A DNA stretch of 64,000 nt, taken from Viola odorata (taxonomy: Eukaryota; Streptophyta; Magnoliopsida; Malpighiales; Violaceae). Each line of letters opens with the position of its first letter. The first letter of the stretch is position 1. The DNA lies in NCBI GenBank assembly GCA_963691705.1, contig OY829543.1, positions 44,586,855-44,650,854 on the forward strand, given 5' to 3'. The notes under the pieces are model-generated. The model did not search any database, had not been told where the DNA came from, and saw nothing but the letters and a program-made list of their open reading frames with translations. The position numbers were made by a program, and so were the translations under genes. This document shows, piece after piece, positions 9,721 to 18,450 of this stretch.

Positions 9721-10400
9721 GCGTATGGACTGCGAGTACTACCCTCACCCTACCTGATTTACATTTCTGCATCAGCGTCCGTGACTGCGATAGCCTCTCC
9801 CGGATACCTTTACTTTTCTGCATCAACGCCTGTGACTGCGATAGCCTCGCCCGGATACCTTTCCATTTCTGCATCAAACAACGTATGGACTGTGAGTACT
9901 ACCCTCGCCCTACCTGATTTCCATTTCTGCATCAGCGTCCGTGACTGCGATAGCCTCACCTAGATATCTTTACATTTCTGCATAAGCGTTCGTGACTGCG
10001 ATAGCCTCGCCTGAATATCTTTACATTTCTGCATCAACGTCCGTGACTGCGATAGCCTCGCCTGGATATCTTTACATTTCTGCATCAACGTCCGTGACTG
10101 TGATAGCCTCGCCCGGATACCTTTACTTTTCTGCATCAAGGTCCGTGACTGCGATAGCCTCGCCCGGATACCTTTCCATTTCTGCATCAAATAGCGTATG
10201 GACTACGAGTACTACCCTCGCCCTACCTGATTTCCATTTCTGCATCAATGTCCGTGACTGCGATAGCCTCGCCCGGATACCTTTTCTGCATCAACGTTCG
10301 TGACTGCGATAGCCTCGCCTGAATACTTTTCCATTTTGGCATCAAACAACGTATGGACTGCGAGTACTACTCTCGCCCTACCTGATTTACATTTATGCAA
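9721..10400 (+). repeat. Tandem array, 51-base unit with interspersed 58-base variant
   Basis: About nine units read CATCAACGTCCGTGACTGCG followed by ATAGCCTCGCCCGGATACC and a TTTCTG ending. A longer variant containing GTATGGACTGCGAGTACTAC recurs at about 9721, 9885, 10194 and 10347. An inner stem GCGA/TCGC and outer arms TCCG/CGGA fold each unit. In the two units with TTCG (about 9988 and 10296) the partner is TGAA. The array yields spurious long frames on both strands. Confidence 0.9.
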
Positions 10401-10404
10401 TCAA

Positions 10405-11190
10405 AATATTTTCTCAAAATCAGAGAAGACCATCTTCCTCATTATCCGAGAGAAGACCATCCGATCTCACTATCCGAGATCATCATCCGTCCTCACTATC
10501 AGAGTGACATCTTCCTCATTATCTGAGAGAAGACCATCCGATCTCACTATCCGAGATCATCATCCGTCCTCACTATCAGAGTGACATCTTCCTCATTACT
10601 CGAGAGAAGACCATCCGATCTCACTATCCGAGATCAACATCCGTCCTCACTATCAGAGTGACATCTTCCTCATTATCCGAGAGAAGACCATCCGATCTCA
10701 CTATCCGAGATCATCATCCGTCCTCACTATCAGAGTGACATCTTCCTCATTATCCGAGAGAAGATCATCCGATCTCACTATCCGAGATCATCATCCATCC
10801 TCACTATCAGAGTGACATCTTCTCACTATCCGAGATCATCATCCGTCCTCACTATCAGAGTGGCATCTTCCTCATTATCCGAGAGAAGACCGATCTCACT
10901 ATCCGAGATCATCATCCGTCCTCACTATCAGAGTGACATCTTCCTCATTATCAGAGAAGACCATCTTCTTTATTATCCGAGAAGATCACATCCATCCTCA
11001 CTATCAGAGAAGACTATCTTCTTCATTATCCGAGAAGATCACATCCATCCTCACTATCAAAGAAGGCCACCATCCTCATTATCCGAGAAGATCACGCCTT
11101 TCCTCATTATCAAAGAGAAGACATCCCTCCTCATTATCAAAGAAGGTTAGTTCTTCATTATCCGAGAAGACATTTTTCCTCATTATCCGA
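10405..11190 (+). repeat. Tandem array, 77-base unit, then shorter degenerate units
   Basis: Several 77-base units contain GATCTCACTATCCGAGATC (a perfect GATCTC/GAGATC hairpin) and TCACTATCAGAGTGA (a TCACT/AGTGA hairpin). From about 10940 the units shorten to about 30-45 bases built on CCTCATTATCCGAGAAGA. The array is homogeneous, so it was amplified more recently than its neighbours. Confidence 0.9.
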
Positions 11191-11234
11191 GAATGCCTAG
11201 ATTTTCCTCAACATCCAAGCAAAGCAACCATCAA

Positions 11235-11860
11235 AACTTTTCTGCATCAATCAGCGACGGCCTACGAGTACGACCCTCGATGGAGCTGAGTTTAATTTTC
11301 TGCATCATCAGCAATAGCCTACGAGTACGACCCTCGACGGAGCTGAAGTTTACTTTTCGGCATAGATGTCTGAGAACTGCGGTGTCCCTGTTCAGATGTC
11401 AATTTCATTTCCTGCACAAAGGTCTGAGAATTGCGGTGTCCCCGTTCGGATCTCAAGTTTACATTTCCTGCATCGACGTTTGACAATTGCGGTGTCCCCG
11501 TTCGGATGTCAAGTTTATCGTTTCCTGCATAGATGTCCGACAATTGCGGTGTCCCCGTTCGGATGTCAAGTTTATTATTTTCTGCACAGAGGTCCGAGAA
11601 TTGCGGTGTCCCCGTTCGGATGTCAAGTTTATTATTTTCTGCACATATGCCCTACAATTGCGGTGTCCCCGTTCGGATATCAAATCATATCCTCTGCATC
11701 GAAGTCTGACAATTGCGGTGTCCCCGTTCGGATTTCATCATTACATCTTCTACATCGACATCCGAAGTTTGCGGTATCCCTACTCGAATCTCATCTCTCT
11801 ATCAACGTCCGAAGCTCGCAGTGTCCCCGCTCGGATATCAAACCATTCTACATCAGCGCC
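11235..11860 (+). repeat. Tandem array, about 60-base unit, about 9 copies
   Basis: After two copies of a unit with CCTACGAGTACGACCCTCGA, about eight units repeat ATTGCGGTGTCCCCGTTCGG with TTTCCTGCAT-like spacers. The arms TCCGA and TCGGA flank the core and can pair. Units near 11760-11860 are degenerate. Confidence 0.88.
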
Positions 11861-12054
11861 CGGAAGCGATAGCCTCGCACGGTCGTCATTTACATTTTCA
11901 GCACCAGCGTCCGATCAACATCTACAACTCACCCCACTCCCACAGGTAAGTCTGTATTTACATTCCACATTTTCAAAATCATCGATGGCATGGGAGCAAC
12001 CATCTTTACTACTCATCAAAAATCTCGGTTGCACCTCATTTTTTGATAAGACAG

Positions 12055-12069
12055 TAAAGAGGGGGCAAC
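12055..12069 (+). other. Polypurine tract of element A
   Basis: AAAGAGGGGGCAAC lies directly before the LTR start TGTTGCTACCC. The same arrangement (AAAGAGGAGGCAAC) precedes the second LTR. Plus-strand DNA synthesis of LTR elements is primed from such tracts. Confidence 0.7.
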
Positions 12070-12838
12070 TGTTGCTACCCGATTTTTTATTTTAAATTCT
12101 TCGTCCAAACGTTTTTACATTTCTTATCATCAATTTTTCAAAAATTGTACTTCCGTTTATTTTTACACTTCATATCATTTAAATTTTATTTCGTCACTTT
12201 TTCACATTTTTATCACTTTTTTCGTTCAAACTCATATCGATTCCAAGTAAAATTCTCGAAACTAATGGTCGAACAATGTTCACTTTCTAGCTACTTATTT
12301 TTTAATTATTATTTATTATTTTTCTAACTTGCGCCATTTCATTTCGTTCAATTTTTATTTTTATTTTAGCATTTTTCATATTCGAACTTTTGTTGTTTAC
12401 AAATGATTTTTTATCGAATTATATGATGAAATTTTCGCCGCTTGCTGTATACTAATAATTTCATTTTATTTTACTCTACGGTTTAGTAGATTTGGATCAA
12501 GTTTTTTTGACAAATTGCTCGTACCACTAGCTCGAACTAGAAAATCAATAGGAAAGTCTTGACTTGGTCTTAACCGTTGATCTGGTTGACTTTGAAAGTC
12601 AACCAAGATCAACGGCTCCCTAATTAATAGCCCTTTCCCCTATTCTTCACCTCACCACCTTTTCTGCGCAAGAACCAGAGGCGAACCAGCGCCTCGTGCT
12701 TGCTCCGGCCTCGTTCGTCGTCCCAAAGAGATCACCACCACGTCCCATCGAAGCACTGCTCATCCTCACGCTTCCGTGCCCTCCAAGACAGCCCCGACCA
12801 CGCGCAGCCACCTCACCAAATCCACTCGTTAAAATGTC

Positions 12839-12846
12839 TATAAATT
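12839..12846 (+). promoter_or_regulatory. LTR 1 TATA box
   Basis: TATAAATT occurs in CTATAAATTGCAAGC. The corresponding part of LTR 2 has TATAAATAAAG in a similar context followed by pyrimidine-rich sequence, which supports its being the element promoter. Confidence 0.5.
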
Positions 12847-13348
12847 GCAAGCAAGCTTGACCATTTGAACTGGCCATTACACGAACTACTTCTCCCTCTC
12901 CAACACTATTCACTATCACTAACAACTGCTTATTTCAACCCTTTGGTTGAAGTTACACCTAATTCAAGTTTCGTTGTTTGTTTAGCGTTTTACGCAATTA
13001 TTTTCAAAAAATATTTTGTTCGTGTTTTAAAGAAAAATTTGGCCGTTTTGATTTCAAATAATTTCTATTTAATGTCTAGTTTAATTACATGGCTTCATTT
13101 TAACGAATCGTTAAACGATTCGGACGAATTTCAAGTTTTTTATTAATTAAGTTTAATTCATTTTTAATTAATTATGCATTATTTTGTTGATATTTAATTA
13201 CTGTGATTGCATATATAAGTTTTTGTGGTGGTTAGGATCATTTTAGTGCAAAAAAATTCAGTTTTTGGTGCAGGTGGCCGGACCTTGGTCGCCGACAGTA
13301 GCGCCGGCGACGCAAGGTTGAAGAAGACACTATTGGGGCTTTGGCTGA

Positions 13349-13372
13349 TGGGCCAAGTAATTACTTGGCCCA
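13349..13372. repeat. 24-base perfect palindrome in LTR 1 GC-rich island
   Basis: The half-site TGGGCCAAGTAA is followed immediately by its reverse complement. Each end presents TGGGCC, the plant 'site II' motif bound by TCP-type factors. Further TGGGCC/GGCCCA copies lie at about 13420, 13540 and 13580. Confidence 0.85.
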
Positions 13373-13654
13373 GGTGGAGGGGCGCTGAGCGCGCAGCGCG
13401 CTCAAGCACGCAAGACTGGGCCGAACAGGCGCAGACGCGAGAAAGAGAGGGGAGCTGGGTGCAGACCCATGCGAGAGGAGAAGAGAAGGGCTGCGTCCTT
13501 GACGCAGGCCCATGCGGAAAAGAGGGAAGTTGGATCTGGTCTGGCCCACATGGGGGCAAGGCTGTCAGCCCAAGTCTTGGGCCCAGCAGGGGGCCCAGTT
13601 GAGGGGCCTATCATTTTTTGCCCATCACATTTTATTTTTCGTACCCATTTGTTC

Positions 13655-13785
13655 GTATACGTGTACTATTTATTTATTTTCCGTACTTGTACTATTTATT
13701 TATTTTTTGCACTTTTACTGTTTATTTACTTTTCGCGCTTGTACTGTTTATTTATTTCTGCACTCGTACTGTTTATTTATTTCTC
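13655..13785 (+). repeat. Tandem repeat, about 28-base unit, 5 copies, in LTR 1
   Basis: Units are built on CTTGTACTGTTTATTTATTT with small changes. The array is absent from LTR 2. Confidence 0.8.
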
Positions 13786-14394
13786 AAATGCTTGTATGCT
13801 TGCTTATTTTCTCCCGCTTTGCATGTTTAGATAATTTTTCTGTTCATCCAAATAAATCTTTTTCGCTCGCGAGCAATAATCGTCAAATATTTAATTGTTC
13901 ATCAATCATCCTCTACCTCGTGCCAACAATTTCGATCAAAAAGGGTAAATCAACTGATACCCGTCACAATTAAACGTTTCTTACCCTTTTATTTATTTCA
14001 CACTTTTTTCGCAAATACTCTCATATACATGAATATTTAGAATTAATAGAATTTTATCATCTATTAGGCATGATTATTAAATTAGGACATTTTTTATCAA
14101 ACATGATTAAACACCTCTTCTCTCTGGTAACCTTTTTAGGATGTGACTCGGGTGCCTAACACCTTCCCGAGTCCATAATACGACCCCGAACCGTTGTTCT
14201 CGGGTTCAGACCTATTTTACCTTAGCTGTTTATTTTGTTTTCTGCCATGTTCTTAAACAATAGGTTCCCTAAACCTAGAAACAAAAATAGGGTGGCGACT
14301 TCATATGCATTATGTGAGATGAGTCGAAGTTCGTCTCACATCTCGTCCCAAACCCGCGTCGCATTAGGATAAAATCCAAAAAAGGGGTGCGACA

Positions 14395-15284
14395 AGGCCT
14401 ATTGCAACAAAATGGCCAAGATGATACACAATGAGTCTTTGTTGATCCATCTATTCAGGGAGAGTTTGGCCAAGCATGCTTTTACTTGGTACATGAGCCT
14501 AGACAGGGCCAAGATCAAGACTTTGAGAGATTTGTCCGATGCCTTTTTGAGACAATACAAATTCAACTTGGAAGTTGCACCGGACCGTTCTGATCTGCAA
14601 GATCTAGAGAAAAGGATCGACGAATCGGTGAAAACTTACGCTCAGAGGTGGAGAGAACTAGCTTCCAGAATTTCTCCTCTGCCAAGTGACAAAGAGCTCT
14701 TGTCAATTTTCGTGAACACTTTCAAGGCTCCCCACTACACCTATTTCATCTCCAATTCGTCGAGTAGCTTCTCTGACATGGTCCTCGTAGCCGAGAGAGT
14801 TGAACAAGGAGTTAAGTCTGGAAGGATCGCTGCTTCCACACCAGAGGAAAATCCTAAGAAAATGCCTATCATAAAGGAAGACATCGACTTTGTCTCCCAC
14901 CGCCCTGGTTACAAGCAACCTTTCACACAACCTAGACCATGTAACCCACCAAATGACCTAAACAACCAGAATAACCAGAACTATCCTCAAGGCAAGGAAC
15001 CACTGCCACCTCTCCCAGCCCCATTGGGGGAAATTTATGAACATCTTTTAGCAACTAGGCAGATTGCACCAACCCTATTCCAACCTCTCCAGACTTCCTA
15101 CCCAAAGGGGTTCGATCTTAGTGTTACATGTGCGTACCATACAGGAGCTCCGGGTCACACTCTAAAGAATTGCTCCGCCTTTAAGACACAAGTTCGTCAC
15201 TTGATCAAGTGCGAATAGATTTCCTTCGAAGGATTAAACAAAGGACCTAACACGACCACCAACCTTCCTCTTACCAGCTCTTGA
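14395..15284 (+). pseudogene. Ogre/Tat-like gag fragment (copy B)
   Basis: From the ATG at 14412 the frame encodes 268 residues up to a TAG at 15216. Homology begins slightly upstream, at the LTR junction. The retrotransposon gag domain is clear: FTWYMSLDRAKIKTLRDLSD, then FLRQYKFN, then TYAQRWRELASRISPLP, and YYTYFI-like and ERVEQGVKSGRI segments typical of Tat/Ogre gag. A Pro/Asn-rich linker follows, then a zinc-knuckle-like CAYHTGAPGHTLKNC and VRHLIKC. Compared with copy A, the TAG is a premature stop; the aligned frame continues to about 15284. It lacks the N-terminus and all of pol, so it cannot act alone. Confidence 0.8.
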
Positions 15285-16040
15285 ATGATCGTTCTCCTGG
15301 CCTATGGGGGACCCATCCTACTCACTCCTCCAGTAAACGATATCCGTAATATTTTCGCACATTAGTAGAGCCTACGACTATAAACAAGGGCGCTTCGCGA
15401 GAGGCGACCCGCGTGTTCTTTTCGATTTTTCCATCTTGTTAGTTTTAATTTTAAAAGAAAAAAAATTAAAAAATCAAAATTTTGGGACATTTGTTCCTCT
15501 GGGCTTACTATTTCTTGGGGGCAAGTGAGTTAAAATTGCGACAAAAGGAAGGTGTTGAAAAATGTCAATAGTTAAGCACATTTTACCAAGGGCAAGGCAT
15601 AAAGAGCGATAATTCGCAACAATGAGCTCTTTGTGTCCATCTTACCTTTGCATTTAGATCATCATTGTAGCAGGAGTCACCATCAACGTACTTAATGCGT
15701 TCTCGTTCTGTGCTATGATGACATTTACGCCCTACATCGCACCCAACTGCAAACTCAAAATTCAATCATGGTCAAATCTTTCATGTTTTGAATTTGATCA
15801 CGCACAATCATTCCCTGCAAGATCTCTCCGTGTATTTACACAATGACCATAGTGTGAAGATCAATCCTCTAATTTGAGGACCATTAAGCGTTGGCTTTAA
15901 ATGAAAATCAACACATCCTGCATTACGAACAACCAGTCTCAAGTTTCATTCCCTGCTCATCTTTCCCTGGCGATTTGATCAAGTCCAGAAGTGATTCAGC
16001 TGTTTCTATAGACATCTGAGCAGAGTCTCATACACTATCT
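15285..16040 (+). other. Element B 3' region, first block
   Basis: Non-coding sequence that aligns with 5560-6550 of copy A, including ATCTTTCATGTTTTGAATTT and AAGATCTCTCCGTGTA. Nothing else was recognised. Confidence 0.55.
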
Positions 16041-16445
16041 TTTCGCATCAATATCCCAGTGGGCAGCAGCGTCCGAGTAGAATTGATAGTTACATTTTCA
16101 CATCAATATCCCAGTGGGCAGCAGCGTCCTAGTGGAATTGACAGTTACATTTCGCATCAATATCCTAGTGGGCAGCAGCGTCCGAGTGGAATTGACAGTT
16201 ACATTTTCGCATCAATATCCCAGTGGGCAGCAACGTCCGAGTGGAATTAACAGTTACATTTTTGTATCAACATCCTAGTGGGCAGCAGAGTCTGAGTGGA
16301 GTTGACATCTACCTTTTCGCATCAATATCCCAGTGGGCAGCAACGTCCGAGTGGAATTGACAGTTACATTTTCGTATCAACATCCTAGTGGGCAGCAGCG
16401 TCCGAGTGGAGTTGACATCTACATTTTCACATCAGCATCCCAGGG
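16041..16445 (+). repeat. Tandem array, about 56-base unit, 7 copies
   Basis: Units read CATCAATATCCCAGTGGGCA then GCAGCGTCCGAGTGGAATTG. CCCAGTGGG is a tiny hairpin. Copies 1-7 differ by a few substitutions. The array has no counterpart in copy A at this position, although the first words after CATCAA recall the 51-base units there. Confidence 0.9.
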
Positions 16446-18150
16446 AAGTTCATTTTCCTCCCTTTCTTTTACTTAGCCATTATACATTCATCATGCATCC
16501 TTTCTTCTACACTGGGAGGGTGACCTTTTACATAGAACTGTTAAAGATTTTTGAGCTATGTGATTGAAAAAAAATTTGTTAGGGTAAAAACCCACACTAC
16601 CCTTGAGTTTTCAAACCTCACGTAAATTGAGCATGTTCATCATTTCATTGCGTCACGGATAACTTGTGCGTTCATTAGAAATTATATGATATGCATGATC
16701 TCGTCTGTTAGCTCTTATGTCCATGACGTGTTTTAGACGTAAGCAGTCATAAACACATCCCTGTGAGCATTTTGGGCCTTCACGCCTTATTTCTTTCATG
16801 AGTACAGATGCTAGACTTTGCTTCTTCTTCCCTTTTTAATTTTATTCTCTAGCCATTCACCTTCAAACACCCTCGAACATACACCATTCTACATTCTCTC
16901 AACCACTTAAAAGCCTTTTTTCTAAACTCCTCGCGAACGAATAGTGCTTGATTGAGGTTGCCATTTGAAACGCCAGAAGCATGTTTCGCGAATCAGCAGG
17001 ATGAAAAATAAACCCTCAAAGGTTGACGGTCTGCACTAATACATCAAGGAGCGGCAAAAATTGAAGGTCGCTGCCCAAAAATCGAAACAGAGGAAATCGT
17101 ACTTGCTTCGCTTTCTGTTTGTATTTATGATTGAAAAAAAAAGAAAAAAAGAAAAAAAAAGGAAGAAAAGAAAGAAATTCGAAAAAATAAAGGTGTCTCA
17201 AAGAGCACCAATCAATAAAAGCAGAACAAGTACGAAAAAAATCAGAATCAACCAAAGATGATCACTGGAAGGAACGATCGCAGCAAAAGATGAAGAACTT
17301 GTGTACTTCGCCCTCGCCGCAATCAAATCATCGAGCATAGTTCACCACAATTTTCCCTCATCACAATCAGTCATCGAGCATAAGCTCATTAAAACCCTTC
17401 TCCGAAAAGAAAAAAAACAAACAACACGACAAACTCCTCCTTTTTCCACAAAATTTCTCCTTTCTTTCTCTTGCAAAGTCCTCTTGATTATTAGAATGCC
17501 CATGCATGTGCATCTTTCACTCGGATTGACGTTGCGAATTTAATTTATGTGCTATGATTATTGCATTTTTTTATGAGTGTAAATACGTAACCTTGTTTCT
17601 GAGCGTGAGCTCAAACACTAATATCTGGTGAGGACTGCTTATGGCTACATGTCATGGGAAAGTCTTGTTCTTGAGGTCGTTATTTCCTGAACAAGACACA
17701 GACGCTATCTAGACTTGTATCAGTCATGTTTATATGACAAAAATTGGATAACACCTTTTCCAAAAAAATTGAATTTATTTTCTCTTAACAAAGAGGTAGT
17801 TTTCACCCTGACAAAAGGCTTGGGGGCAAGCCGAGGTTTAAATGTAGAAATATACGATATTTCTCACATTATCAATTGCTTTTTTTTTTCATCTATTACT
17901 GCTTCATGTTTGCTTCCTTCATATTTGCAGGATACAGATATGCTTCAATGGAATCTCATGCAAGTTAATGAGTCTCGATAAGAAAATCGTTGTAATGCCC
18001 TCGTCATGGATTTCGTCAAACAAATCCGATCAAGTTATGAAAAGCGACGCCACCATCCATGGCAAAGATCCGCAAATTCACAAAGATATCTAACTTGAGC
18101 CATCAACATCCGAGCGAAGGTACGTTACAACTCTCATTTACAAAAATTCC
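16446..18150 (+). other. Element B 3' region, conserved blocks and A/G-rich stretch
   Basis: Contains 16620-16810 and 17440-17960, which match copy A. Between them lies a purine-rich run at 17130-17190 (AAAAAAGAAAAAAAG). No coding frame of known family was recognised. Confidence 0.55.
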
Positions 18151-18151
18151 T

Positions 18152-18338
18152 TTATTTACATTTCTACATATCTAAATACTCCTCCTTGAGCAACTATATT
18201 TTACATTTCTGCATATCTAAATACTCCTCCTTGAGTGACTATATTTCATACTTCTGCATATTTACTACTCCTCCTTGAGCGACTACTATTTACATTTCTG
18301 CATAATTATTACTCCTCCTTGAGCGACTACTATTCACA
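18152..18338 (+). repeat. Tandem array, about 44-base unit, 4 copies
   Basis: Units read TTTACATTTCTGCATATCTA then ACTCCTCCTTGAGCGACTA. They lie just before the polypurine tract of element B. Confidence 0.85.
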
Positions 18339-18435
18339 TTTTCGTTATGATGCATTCAAAACGTGGTAATACTTGGGGCAACCATCTTTACTTCTTATCA
18401 AAAATTTCAGTTGCACTGTATTTATGATCAGACAG

Positions 18436-18450
18436 TAAAGAGGAGGCAAC
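18436..18450 (+). other. Polypurine tract of element B
   Basis: AAAGAGGAGGCAAC directly precedes LTR 2, matching the tract at 12055 except for one base. Confidence 0.7.

Larger units (their letters stand above)
5184..12069 (+). mobile_element. Ogre/Tat-like LTR element A, internal region (gag remnant plus long 3' region, no pol)
   Basis: A gag fragment (5184-5558) is followed by about 6.5 kb with no protease, reverse transcriptase, RNase H or integrase. The stretch consists of blocks conserved with element B (for example 7060-7230 matches 16640-16810, and 8200-8600 matches 17460-17830), separated by tandem-repeat arrays. It ends in a polypurine tract directly before the LTR at 12070. Two copies sharing the same pol-less layout suggest a non-autonomous family that lost pol before spreading. 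The 5' LTR, leader and N-terminal gag are missing here. Confidence 0.7.
12070..14394 (+). repeat. Ogre-like LTR 1 (2325 bp), shared between elements A and B
   Basis: It starts TGTTGCTACCCG after a polypurine tract and ends GGTGCGACA. The last 260 bases align well with the end of LTR 2 (GGATGTGACTCGGGTGCCTA, then ATAATACGACCCCGAACC, then TAGGTTCCCTAAACCTAGAA). It holds a TATA box (12839), a GC-rich island (13260-13610) in otherwise AT-rich sequence, a 24-base palindrome and a small minisatellite. It acts as 3' LTR for the sequence on its left and sits where the 5' LTR of B should be. The divergence from LTR 2 is large, so the two are not a young pair. Confidence 0.75.
14395..18450 (+). mobile_element. 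Ogre/Tat-like LTR element B, internal region (gag fragment plus 3' region, no pol)
   Basis: The LTR end at 14394 is joined directly to the middle of gag, so primer-binding site, leader and gag N-terminus are deleted. After gag come about 3.2 kb of non-coding sequence with blocks shared with element A and two arrays of its own (16041-16445, 18152-18338). It ends in a polypurine tract and LTR 2. No polymerase domain is present. Confidence 0.7.

Noticed and set aside
7685..11860. CRISPR array
   Set aside because: Repeats are regular, but there are no unique spacers of constant length. This is a plant retrotransposon context, and the units are contiguous minisatellites.
9609..11872. Long repeated peptides such as those read from the minisatellites (frames on both strands)
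   Set aside because: They arise because units of 51 and 60 bases are multiples of three, which keeps any stop-free frame open. No start context or domain is present.
13225..13973. Overlapping open frames of 100-150 codons on both strands
   Set aside because: They lie in the GC-rich and repeat parts of LTR 1, have no family resemblance, and the two strands mirror each other as expected from low stop-codon density.
17061..17261. Lysine-rich open frame
   Set aside because: It is a translation of an A/G-rich low-complexity run in element B.
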